From NCBI GenBank assembly GCA_038025085.1, contig CM076148.1, positions 32,408,501 to 32,472,500 of the forward strand: DNA of 64,000 nt, written 5' to 3'. Position 1 is the stretch's first letter. The number at the start of each line of letters is the position of its first letter. The DNA comes from Tetragonia tetragonoides (taxonomy: Eukaryota; Streptophyta; Magnoliopsida; Caryophyllales; Aizoaceae). Made by a program: the position numbers and the translations under genes. The notes under the pieces were generated by a model, which saw only the letters and a list, made by a program, of their open reading frames with translations, was not told the DNA's origin and ran no database searches. Below, piece after piece: positions 1 through 9,932 of the stretch.

Positions 1-617
1 TTTGTGCTCTCAAATTGTTCTCAAAATTATAAACTGACCAACCTCCCATAAAAGGGGGTCAAGAGTAGCATTATAGAGTTAGGGGACGAAATTAGGGGCC
101 TAGGGCTGCAGCCCTGGCGCCAAACTCGCCCCAACCAGAAAATCGGGCCCAGCTGCCACGCGGAGGGCAGCTGGGGCCAGCGGTTGCCGCTGTCGATGTA
201 GCTCAGCGGCATGCCGCTAGGCCTAGCGGCTGGCCAAAAGGCCCCCGCTGTCACACGTGTGCCGCTGGGTAATCAGCGTCAGCCGCTCGACCCGGAGGCG
301 CGCGCGTAACTAGGGATTTTTGACTTTCAATGCTTAGTAAATTACAAAAATGCCCTTGGGCTGACCCAGGGGGTCTAGATCGAGCCGTTTTGACCCAAAT
401 CTTCGAGACGCGATATCTTTTGATCCGGGAACCTGATTGAGGCAAGGTCAAAGGCTTTCGAATCCTTAAAACAAGGGTCATCCAAATACTGAGGTTGTAA
501 GGAATTTGGTTTAGATTTCTGAGAAATTTACTTTTCTACTTACGTCCATATTAATTCATTACCATCATCATCGGGCTTTGTAGTGCTAGGGGATGAGAAC
601 CGATTAGGGTGTCTACA
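1..617 (-). mobile_element. Partial LTR, Tat Ty3/gypsy family 1
   Basis: This stretch matches the outer part of the LTRs at 46740-47336, 31530-31936 and 9933-10330. It ends on the plus strand with GGGTGTCTACA at 617, so in its own orientation (minus) the LTR starts TGTAGACACC. The left part lies outside the window. It contains the family's GC-rich AGCGGC/GCCGCT block (about 100-300). The position equivalent to the TATA box (about 71-80) reads TTATAGAG rather than TATTTATAGAG, so the promoter is probably dead. Whether it is a solo LTR or an element end cannot be decided here. Confidence 0.85.
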
Positions 618-1045
618 GTAATATTTATAATTATTTGATAAACCAAAGGATTAAAGTTGATTATAGTTAAATTCATCAAAGTGCGTGTGTATTAATGATT
701 GATAAGTATGAGGCAACCGCTTTTAGAATGCATTGAAACACAAAATTAACATTTACTAAAACTTCAGATTTTACACTTCGAATAAAATAGATATATATAC
801 TTATGTTCTCACGCAAAATTATAATTTGTTTTTATTTATTGAATGATATCTGTCACGCTTTAACACGCAACCTGGTACAATCTTGTACGTTTATTTTTTT
901 AAAATATATTGTAAATGTATCTCATTTTGAAGTGATTTTATTCGATGCAAGTATGATGGTGCAAAGCTTATTATTTTGGAGATATGTAGAAGTCTAAAAG
1001 GTTATATTCGATTTTGAATATTCGACAAATAACAAGTTATTCAAG

Positions 1046-1245
1046 TTATTATTATTATTATACTTATTATTATTACTACTACTATTATAATTTTAAAACT
1101 ATTATTATTATATTATCACTATTATAATAACATTAATAACAATATTATTATGTTTTTATAATTTTTAGTATATTACAATTGTAATTATTAAAAATACTTA
1201 TAACATTATCAATATTGTATAATATTTATATTATTATTTTTTTGA
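1046..1245. repeat. ATT/TAT microsatellite and AT-rich spacer
   Basis: Imperfect ATT/ACT trinucleotide runs in an almost pure A+T stretch. The whole interval 618-1502 lies between an LTR fragment and a solo LTR, and I see no gene in it. Short open frames here are compositional. Confidence 0.8.
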
Positions 1246-1502
1246 GCGAATATTTATTGAAATGAGATTGATCCCAAGTCATTGCTGAGAACAAGTGAGA
1301 GGTGCACCACTGCGCTACCTAGTAGAAACGCATTTAATAAATCTATTTACCGATTTCTAATGCCCAAATAGTTTAATAAATTTCTAAGTAATCATGTCTC
1401 AAAACAATAATAATAAAATGACATTGCTTTTTAGACAGATAAAAAATAGAGGTGGCAAAAACAGCAGGTTGATACATGCAACTGGAAGTGGATAGTGTAA
1501 CT

Positions 1503-1507
1503 GCAAC
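1503..1507. repeat. Target site duplication GCAAC (left copy)
   Basis: Identical 5-mer found at 3539-3543, directly abutting the solo LTR on both sides. Confidence 0.85.
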
Positions 1508-3538
1508 TATAACACCCCGAAATTTTCGACCAATTTTTTTTTTTATAAATACATTGCAGCAAAAAATAAACGGAAATCCCAAGGTGATAAGCCGCATTTA
1601 ATAAAATAAATGCAAGGCCCAACCAAAACTAAACTAAATAATACCAACATTAAACTTAATAATTAATTTCGAACTTAAATTAAAGAAAGTCCAACTTAAA
1701 CATAATTAATAATAACAATAATAACTCCCAAATTATAAACCAACTAAAACAACTTAAATAATGTTCGAGACAAAATATATCAATTCTTCCATCTAACGTC
1801 CTCGCTCAAACGCTTATTCATCAAACTCACCTGTAAAATATACAAGAAGAGAAACAAGGGAAAACAAAGAAGAAAATCAGCAAAAGATGGTAACTCTACT
1901 CTACTCCGTAAAATCATTTGCAAACCTTACCTGGATTTTCCAAAACATTTTGTTTAAATTCGTTTCATACGCACATAGCACCAAACCGAGCACACGTACA
2001 CTAATCATATATTTATGCATTATTCATTAAGCCATCTTGTTTAGCGGGAAGAACGACAAGACAAAATTCCACTAATGGAGAAGGGATTTCAACCTTTCCA
2101 TACCATAAATATTTCCACCAACTAATCAACAAAAGTCTAAGTGTGCACACCCCCTTCTAAAACCTCCACGACTTAAAAGGACGACATAGAGTACCACTAA
2201 TACGTCTGTACTCAGTCCAATTTGGACAACCCATATAACCAAACGCATGGGATCAGTGCCCTAAGAGTCAAAATAAGTACAGAGCTTACGTAAACCGCAG
2301 TCCCGCAAGATATACAAGTATCCACCATATCTATGTCTACCCTTTAGGGGATACTACCTAAAGGTCTCTTAACCCTCAACATAATTTTAATAAACGTGAT
2401 CATACCAACAATAATAATTCACATCAGCAAGATAACAAAAGTTCAATAACAATCCAATTCCAATATACTCATATTCCACATGAATCAATCACAAGGTTCT
2501 TTTTATTACTCACCATATAAAATCCAATATCAATATTAATATCAATATCAATTTAACGATAATAAGCCAATAATCCAATACTCAACAAATTCATGTTTCC
2601 CATAAAATTATCCCACATAATTACTCCATCACACATGATCTTTCCATATAATTAATCCACCGTAAATCAATTAATCATAAAACCATCTTAAATAATAAAT
2701 CCATGACCATACAAATCAAATTTAATATAATCCATCCAAGTATAGTAAAATATACCACTTAGCACATACTCAAACTTTTCATGGGGTTGACTAAAATTGT
2801 AGACATAGAATTACCTTGATTCCTACCCTCCAAACCAAACAAACTCAAATCCAAAATGTGAAATCAGCACGCGCAAGCTAAAACAAATACTCGAACGGAC
2901 CATCAAACGAATTCCATATCATCTAAAAATTGGAGTACAGGCTGAGGACATACTAAGGTTCCATTACACTGAAGGGTTTGTACAAATCATGTGTAGGTTT
3001 TGAGATATAATCGAACAAAGTAGGCGGATCTGCATCTCGCATCAGCACTGCGCTGCCTCAAGAGAAAAATAATTCGGGATACCAAACAATCTCCAAAAAT
3101 TACGAAACTTTTCAGTATAATTCTAGACATTTGGTTCTAAAACATATCCAAAAATTAAGTTCAGGCCATAAGTATAACAGGATAAACGGAGTTTTCAATC
3201 TGCCAGTGTGTGCTAGACAGTTTTTAGGGCTTTTGTGAGCATTGTGAGAGAGAAAACGTGAGTGAGTATTATGAACTCACTAGGGCAAGAATGAAGAGGA
3301 AAAGAATCAGATTTAATGGTGTCAAGGGCTATTTATAAAGGTCTAGAATCATTGACCGAGTTAGAATCCTAATCCGACTAAAACACAACTCAATTAAGGA
3401 AATTATCTCAAGAATTATCTTTTCCTTTTCAAACACCAATTAATAAGGAAATAAATGTTATTTCCTCCAAATATTCATATTCCAAATTAAATAATCACAT
3501 TGTATATTATAAATATTATAAATATGCGGAGTATTACA
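1508..3538 (-). mobile_element. Solo LTR of a gypsy-type element
   Basis: The unit begins TATAACACCCCG (an ancestral TG changed to TA) and ends GAGTATTACA. It is flanked by a 5 bp direct repeat GCAAC at 1503-1507 and 3539-3543. No coding or primer-binding sequence lies inside, so it is a solo LTR left by LTR-LTR recombination. A TATA box (TATTTATA on plus, 3331-3338) followed on the minus strand by a pyrimidine-rich leader sets the orientation as minus. The end motif CGGGGTGTTA(C)A on the minus strand is common in plant gypsy LTRs. Lineage assignment beyond Ty3/gypsy is inference. Confidence 0.88.
3331..3338 (-). promoter_or_regulatory. TATA box of solo LTR
   Basis: TATAAATA on the minus strand, preceded by CCTT and followed by AGCCCTTGAC and a TCTCTC-rich leader, which is the usual layout of a plant LTR transcription start. 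Confidence 0.6.
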
Positions 3539-3674
3539 GCAACCCTCACACTCACACACCACCGCACCAACTAATAGATATACATGTTGCTTGATACAAC
3601 TAGTCTTGTGTGGACTTAAGTCCACCGTGGACCAGACGAGCAAAAATAAAGTCCACTGTGGACCACGTATATTT

Positions 3675-3816
3675 GAGGGGTGGTTTCAGGTGAAGTAGGG
3701 GGTGACTTCACTATTAGAGGGGTGGCTCCAAGTGAAGTATGAGGTGACTCCACTATTAGAGGGGTGGCGCCAAGGGGGTTGGCTCCACTAGAAGTAGGGG
3801 GTGACTCCACAATAGA
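3675..3816. repeat. 42 bp tandem repeat array
   Basis: Units start GAGGGGTGG at 3675, 3717 and 3759 and share the core GGTGACTcCACTATTA. The third unit has an internal insertion. The array resumes at 4956 (CTATTAGAGAGATGACTC) on the far side of an inserted DNA element, so it was longer before the insertion. No coding potential is evident in 3544-3816. Confidence 0.75.
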
Positions 3817-4955
3817 CAATATTTTCAAAACCGGACCGGACCAGTCGGTTGAACCGGCCCAACCGGGAATCGGTAACCCCAGCGGTTCAAACTGGTAGAA
3901 AAAACCGCCAACAGTCGAACCAGTCGGAACCGACCAGTTTGTCTAAAACCGAAGTCAACCGGAGAACCGATAAACCGGATTCGGCTTAAAATTTATTGAC
4001 TTTTTGCAGATTAGGCCGTCACCAATAAGGTAATTGGGCCACGCTTATGCGATCCAAAGGAGATATTAACAGTTATCTCCCACATGGTTATTATTAGGGG
4101 TGGGTAGAAAATTCGGGTACCCAATATTGAAATCGGAACCGGCTTAGAACTGGCGGTTCCGAAATTGAAACTTCTCAACCAATTTCAATTCCAATTCTCA
4201 AAAATAGGAATCGGTACCAACCAATTCCAATTCCATAACCGGTTAAATACCTGAAGTAAACGAATAATCTTATATTTACGTGATTACTATTTAATTTTGA
4301 AGGTCATATAACTTTGTATAGACTAAATAATACTCGTAACTAACTTTGCTTAGTTTACAAGAACAAAGTACTCTCTAGCATAGAGATGACCCCTGGCAGA
4401 AACAAACTAGTTATTGTAGACTAACCAGGCTATGTTGTTTCACCAAATCGATGTGGGACAAATTATCAATTCACAAAATGTTCATCACTTCATCAGGATA
4501 TATCACAATATCAGTGTATTACCCCATCACCACTACCACTGGCAGCACTTCCTTCTCTCTCTATCCCTTCTCATTCATATTAGTATACGACACATTACAT
4601 TCATATACTTTCTTTGGTGAAAGCTGTACATTTTGTTTTTTCTTTTCTCAATCAATATACATTTGAATTTATGTTTTAATGGGTATAGATTATTTTCCTT
4701 CTCTGTAAATCCTTCTTTTGGTTCTTTTCAATGCGATATTATTGTTTACCATTTGTTATTTCTCAACTACGGAAATAGAATGTTTAAAATAAAAACTTAT
4801 TTTAGAGTTTACCTCAATTTTCCAGGTATCATTATATTTTGACAATATTAAAAATTAACTTTTTAATTATTATGTCGTTCGGTTTTTGGGTCCAGTCGAA
4901 TTATCGAACTCTTTGACTAGCCAGTTCGATGTCCGGTCTAGTTTTCAAAACATTG
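3817..4955. mobile_element. Non-autonomous hAT-like TIR element
   Basis: Ends are imperfect terminal inverted repeats: CAATATTTTCAAAACCGGAC on the left, and CAATGTTTTGAAAACTAGAC on the reverse complement of the right. Flanks ACAATAGA (3809-3816) and CTATTAGA (4956-4963) resemble a decayed 8 bp duplication (5 of 8 identical). The interior is rich in CCGGTT/AACCGG motifs, has no transposase, and includes a second hAT-like start (TTAGGGGTGGGTA, about 4094). Superfamily assignment rests on the duplication length and CCGG-rich style only. Confidence 0.6.
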
Positions 4956-6277
4956 CTATTAGAGAGATGACTCTGAATAAAGTTAGGGTAATATTTAGAC
5001 CATTGGTCCATAACAAACTAAATCCACACATGTTATTGTATTCTTGATAAGCTCAGATTTCAATGTGCATTTGCCGACCTCAGGATTCATTACGCTTGAC
5101 GCCTTGTGTCCTTCACTCTCTGGATGAAGCTTAGTTGTATTGTCAATCATAAATGTTGCGAGCAGCTGCAGCTGCAGCAGCCAGAAAAATAGTAAGAGGA
5201 AGAGTATTTCTGAAAACTTGTGAATTTGTACCCCTCCAAATATGAGTAAAGTGACATTTATTTTTGGTAGCTAAAGGAAGAATGGGTAAATACGATAACT
5301 TAGGCCTATTTGTAGTAGCGGATTTAGGAAACTAATTATATGGGTGTTATTTTTTATGTTTACTTTTTTACGGTATTGAAGACACCACTTTGCCCATAAA
5401 TAACTACAATTATATGAATATAATAATTACAAAAAATTGATTTTTTTGAAAGAACTTTTGAAAATGAATCTAACAAAAGTATTTTCATATTGTGAATATT
5501 TATATATTTTCATAAATTAATGGTTGAAGTTTGTTAAGTTTGACTTTCAAAAAGCAAATGTTCAGGATTTTAAGGGGTAGAGGAAGCTAGTAACAAGAAG
5601 CATTAAAGAGTGTGCTCTTTGAATTGAACTGAATTCCATTATTAAACTGACCTGAATAGTAATATGCGAGAAAAAACAAGTAGATGAACTAAACTGAATT
5701 AAAATCTATTGAAAATGAACTGTTATGAACTGAACCAACTAGTGATAAGTAGAAAAAACAACACCCAAGACACAATAATTAAGTGGGCAAATTATTGAAT
5801 CAAAAGATTGCCAAAGATTACCATGGTGAAGGTGGTCAAAATAAAACAAGTGAAAGATCTCAAATTCCACTAACACCCTTACACCATATAGAAGGTCGTC
5901 CTAGTAGATAGAAGGACCATGATTGGTTTACATTCATTGTAATATACACTATTGTGTCTATGAGTCTATCTCTCTCCTCCCTCGTGGACCCTTTTGGATT
6001 TCGTGGGGGTGGTTGGGGTGTGGGATAGAGGAGAGAGATAAACTCAAAATATAATAGTGTATATTGTGTAAGCTTAGCATTTTCCGTAGATAGAATCACA
6101 ACTGCACAATAAAGTGACAAATCAAGAAGTTAAAGCCAAGAGAACCAATTTCAAGACTACGTCGGTCCTCATCATAAACTGATTAAGGCCTGTGACATAA
6201 AAGTTTTGATGAGACAAACGTGAAATAAATGGAGATCAACAGGAATGAAGCAGCAGAAGGCAAGCAACAGTTCTTAG
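4956..6277. other. Non-repetitive spacer with weak gene remnant
   Basis: Apart from the possible minus-strand exon at 5143-5209 described separately, I see only AT-rich DNA and short chance frames. The (GCAGCT)n stretch at 5160-5180 encodes the alanine run of that exon. Confidence 0.5.
5143..5209 (-). pseudogene. Possible 3' exon of a host gene (alanine-rich end)
   Basis: On the minus strand a candidate acceptor TTTTCAG (ending at 5210) is followed by a frame that ends in seven alanines, then RNIYD and TGA (5143-5145). An overlapping alternative frame on the same strand runs from about 5265 to a TAA at 4995, with a leucine/phenylalanine-rich segment and no upstream ATG. Neither product is recognised. 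It could be the end of the candidate gene whose first exon is at 7538-7618, or simple repeat DNA. Confidence is low. Confidence 0.2.
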
Positions 6278-6964
6278 CAGGGGCGAAGCCAGGGGGTGTA
6301 GGCGTAGGCCTGGCCTATGTAGTATTTGGGGTTATAGAGTATAATATATTGTGCAAATAACTTACCCAACTAGCTTCTTGTCATAATGGTTGTGTGCTTA
6401 AGTGACTTGTGTTACGTCATCCATTACGCAGGATCAGTTCTATCCGCTGACATTTTCACTCCACTCTTTAGTTTTGTTTTCTACTTTTTTATTACCTACT
6501 TTTCTCAACTAAAATCATAAACCTAAACACATGAGAAATATCAGATTCCTATCATTTTCTACTCAGCCAAGTATGTTTTTTGAACCTCATTTACTGTATA
6601 TGTTTTCATTGTATTATCAATTTGGTTGGATTCTTCTATTCATTCTATATAAATTAAGGATTTTTTTTTATCACCATATAAATTAAGGAATTAAATATAA
6701 CTGACATTAAAACTATTCATAACTAAGATTTGTCTCTATGAAAGTGTGTAGAGTGTTTTTTAAAGGTTTTTTTTTTCCGAATAATTAGCTCTATTTAGTT
6801 TGGACTCGCTCCATAAATGATGGTTTTGCCTTTATAAAAGAGTGTAGAGTATTAGAGTACCCAGTGAAATTTTTTTTTTTGGTAATGCGTAAAAATGAGT
6901 TATTTTAACTTTTTCCAGTATAAGATTCGGTCCCTCTACTTTTGAATACCTGGCTTCGCCCCTG
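6278..6964. mobile_element. Non-autonomous hAT-type element with 8 bp TSD
   Basis: Terminal inverted repeats CAGGGGCGAAGCCAGG at 6278 and its exact reverse complement ending at 6964. The flanks are GTTCTTAG (6270-6277) and GTTGTTAG (6965-6972), an 8 bp duplication with one difference. CAGGGGC-type ends plus an 8 bp duplication are characteristic of hAT elements. The 687 bp interior carries no transposase, so it would depend on an autonomous relative. Confidence 0.88.
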
Positions 6965-7204
6965 GTTGTTAGTATTTATTCTATCATCACGTCCATCATT
7001 GACAGCCATAAAACTTTGGGTCATGAACTTGAGTAGATAGGAAATTAGCAAGAAGTAAATTAGACGGTCTACTTGGACAAGTCTACACATACACTCAGTG
7101 TATGATGAAAATATACACTTTTAATCTTATGCGTCCAAGTGGCAAAAAGCAAGAATCTATTTCTTTTTTTGGGAGGGAAAAGAAGCGCATTTATTTTGGC
7201 CAAA

Positions 7205-7215
7205 GGGGGGGGGGG
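7205..7215. repeat. G homopolymer
   Basis: Eleven consecutive G in a purine-rich stretch. A longer run of 15 G occurs at 7494-7508. The rest of 6973-7537 has no supportable gene. Confidence 0.9.
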
Positions 7216-7537
7216 AAGAGTAGAGTTGGAGCCAAAAAAAATGTGAGGGAAAATGGAATGTCAAGAGGCAAAATTTTACTGCTTTATTATTTCATTTAGG
7301 TATGAGAGAGAAAATAAGAAGAAAAAAAGGACTTATTAAATCCTCCATTCTTTCCGGTGTTCATGTTCTCCGATTACATATCCGATGAAGCCCAAATAAA
7401 AAGAAAAGAAAAGTATTTGACAGGTGGGGGGAAAGGGAGGGAGAGGCGTGCAAGTGAGTCGGCGATACAGACCAATGGTTCACGTTGACAGGTGGGGGGG
7501 GGGGGGGGAGCGACAAGAAGCCGGAAAACGGACTCAC

Positions 7538-7618
7538 ATTGACAGACCGGTGGTTAATTCTTGATTTTTCATTGGCGGTGAAGTCGTCGTCTTCGGCAGG
7601 GAACCCAATTGAGGCCAT
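7538..7618 (-). CDS. Candidate first exon of an unknown host gene
   Basis: On the minus strand an ATG at 7618, in the good context AAAAAATGGC, opens 27 codons beginning MASIGFPAEDDDFTAN. The last codon is followed directly by GTGAGT (7537-7532), a consensus donor, in phase 0. Read through without splicing, the frame extends to 7361 with a proline run that comes from poly-G DNA, so the spliced reading is more likely. The product is not recognised. LTR G lies about 110 bp upstream in the same orientation and would point its transcripts into this exon. Later exons are unclear; the hAT element at 6278-6964 would fall in an intron. Confidence 0.3.
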
Positions 7619-7727
7619 TTTTTGTTATGGTTTCGTTCAATAATCGCCCAAGTTGGAATTATTTGTTCGTTTGATATGCCATCAAGTTGATTAAGCAAGT
7701 TTTAATTTTCAACAATTCAAGTATCAT

Positions 7728-8476
7728 TGTAGACAACAAAATTAATGTGTGGACAAAAATAAGTTGAACAAATATAATTTGTATTGATTTGAATGTATGG
7801 GTTACAATCTCTGTAATTCTATTTGTTACAATGAACAAATAAATAAATCCTCTGATTCTGTCTCCACGTAGACTTTGAGTCGAGGGTCGAATGACTTGAT
7901 CTCGAACAAAGTAGTTATGTATCCTCCGAATGTTGCGGTGAACACGTAGGACTGGATTCGAGGGCCTAGGCTTGATCTCGAATGTAACTGTTGTGATGTA
8001 TGTGCACCTTGTGATGACTTGTAAATCGTTGAGGTTGTGCTTCTGCAGCTATTCAATTTGAATGTTCTTGATCGAGGGTCTTTGAAGACTTGAATCTCGA
8101 TCAAGGTTGCAAAGGTGGTGGAGGAAATGCTCTGGCAGGGCTTTCTGCTTGTAGATAATTTCCAACCTCTGGAATGAAGTGAGACTTCTGTATTTATAGA
8201 GAGGAACAGGGAGCTCCGATTCCCTAACGGGCTTGGTAGTCATGGACTGACCCATTTTCTTGATTTGGTAGTCTTTTCTTGTGGGTTTCGCCGATTTAAT
8301 TGTTTATTTGGCCCAACGGGTGTGGGTTGGCCCAAGGGTTAAAAATAAGCCCATTTTAATGGCTTTTGACCCATCTTAATTTGCGGGATTAATAAATTAA
8401 ATTAAGCTAAATATACTTTAGCCCAAAATAACTATTTAATTCAATTAAGGCACTTAATAAATTTTTAGTGCCTACA
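7728..8476 (-). mobile_element. 3' LTR of element G
   Basis: On the minus strand the unit runs from TGTAGGCACT (8476) to GTTGTCTACA (7728), a canonical TG...CA LTR of 749 bp. A purine tract directly precedes its start at 8477-8491, which marks it as a 3' LTR with the internal region to the right. The TATA box is on the minus strand at 8191-8198. No matching 5' LTR is present, and no 5 bp duplication can be tested because the right side of the element is lost. Confidence 0.72.
8191..8198 (-). promoter_or_regulatory. TATA box of LTR G
   Basis: TATAAATA on the minus strand about 280 bp inside the LTR start, with a CTCTC-containing upstream sequence. It fits a U3/R boundary. Confidence 0.6.
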
Positions 8477-8491
8477 AATTGCCCCCTCGAG
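8477..8491 (-). promoter_or_regulatory. Polypurine tract of element G
   Basis: CTCGAGGGGGCAATT on the minus strand, ending immediately before the LTR start. This is the position and composition expected of the plus-strand priming site. Confidence 0.55.
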
Positions 8492-9418
8492 ATTGAGTCA
8501 CGTACACGACGTCGTGTTTCATCGTGACGGGGTGTCGAACTAGACTTGACGTATCACTACTATGTAGTTGATTCCATTATAAGGGAGTGTGGATATATTT
8601 AGATTCAAGGGCGTGAAAGCGTTTTCTTGAACCTAGCATAACGATGGTCTTATCAACTTGTTCCCGAACTGTGGACCTACTTTTTTGTGGTAGGGAGGTG
8701 ACGGGGCCTTCTTATCTTGTTCCATCATGTCTGACGGGGCCTTTGTGGCTTGTTCCGTCTCACCAATATTGATCTAGCCAGGTCGGATGTTGACTTAATT
8801 AGGTAGACACCGCCATAGCATCCATAGCCATAGTATTTCAGAATATGGAAATATGTTCCTAATTTAAATTAGGCGATCAGAATATATTCTTTTAATTTGT
8901 TTCAAGCGGTGGCTGGACATTGAATCCTAATCCTTACCGGTCTCGGACTTCTGTACTCAATTGACCTGTTGTGCTGAATCCCAAACCTATATAAAGGATA
9001 ATCGCAGTCAACCTACCAATTTAATCTTTCAGCCGCTTGGAATTCGGTAGTATCTAGCAGCGATGGTCCTGGGTCTTTGGATGCCCCATTATTCTCAACC
9101 TTCGTGAAGCTACAGGTAAGTGAACTTCACCTTTGTTTTTCTTTTTGTTTTGTTTGATTTGCAATCTTTCCTTTTGAGTTACCACTGCTACAATAGTTGA
9201 TTGCGACATGTAGTCAACCAATTAATTCTCAAGCAATTAATATGTGGCCCTTGTGCTATATCTACTATGTAGCCATAGATTTTAATTGTTGCTCTGATGA
9301 CTTCAATATGCTCAAGGTTTACCATACTTTGTCATCAACCAATTTGTAACCGGTAATACCACGAAGTCCTCTTTTGTTGCTTTGCAAGCACTTTGATTGG
9401 TATCAAACAAGGTGAAGC

Positions 9419-9455
<37 letters not shown>

Positions 9456-9584
9456 TTGAACTTCAATGCGTTTTGGTAGCCTTAACTTGCTCCTGCTATG
9501 TGTCCATGTATGTTCTGTTTGGTATGTCTTGTATGTATTTTTTTTAGGGTTCCAAGTATAATGACTCGGAGAGCCACATATAAT
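8492..9584 (+). other. Element G remnant with antisense promoter-like segment
   Basis: No open frame is conserved here. On the plus strand there is a TATA box TATATAAA (8988-8995), a short leader, and a consensus donor ACAG/GTAAGT (9116), with a possible acceptor TTTTTTTAG near 9547. The first ATG after the TATA box (9063) meets a stop before the donor, so the exon is non-coding or decayed. The layout, LTR then polypurine tract then opposite-strand transcription unit, parallels elements C and H. It may be the wreck of an antisense gene. Confidence 0.35.
9420..9454. repeat. Poly-T tract (35 T)
   Basis: An uninterrupted run of 35 T. It lies inside the putative intron 9116-9547. It could be an inserted poly-A tail, but no recognisable retroposed sequence or duplication flanks it. 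Confidence 0.85.
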
Positions 9585-9932
9585 ACATGAGATCATCTCG
9601 GATTTATGAGCTCATGCGTTGTAACCGTTAGAGGTCATCTCGGGTTCACATCTCCATGCGTTGTACCCCATATTATTTGAAGACCAAGACATAGTACATA
9701 GGATCATCTCGGATTTGTGAACTCATGCGTTGTAACCGTTAGAGGCCATCTCGGGTTCACATCTCCATGCGTTGTACCCTATGTGCTTGAAGAACAAGAT
9801 TTGTTGCCGTATTCTAAGTCATCTCGGATTTGTGAACTCATGCGTTGTAACCGTTCGAGGCCGTCTCGGGTTCACAACTCCATGCGCTAAACTTAGGTAC
9901 CAGAAGAAAGATACATAACAACCAGAATTCAC
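9585..9932. repeat. 111-115 bp tandem array with internal half-units
   Basis: Three units with landmarks GATCATCTCGG at 9591, 9702 and (diverged) 9817. Each unit contains two related halves: ATCTCGGATT...CATGCGTTGTAACC and ATCTCGGGTTCACA...CATGCGTTGTACCC. The array is therefore a two-level repeat. It abuts the truncated LTR D. I see no conserved reading frame across all units. Confidence 0.85.

Noticed and set aside
1260..1325. tRNA-like word GGTGCACCACTGCGCTACC
   Set aside because: No cloverleaf arms or A/B box spacing can be built; it looks like repeat debris.
7728..8476. Plus-strand LTR starting TGTAGACAAC
   Set aside because: The TATA box and leader read on the minus strand and a purine tract adjoins 8476 on that strand, so minus orientation fits better.
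9063..9115. ATG at 9063 as the start of an intact antisense gene in G
   Set aside because: The frame meets TGA before the donor; only the promoter and splice signals remain plausible.
9312..9596. Lysine-rich minus-strand frame
   Set aside because: The lysine run is the 35 T tract read in reverse.
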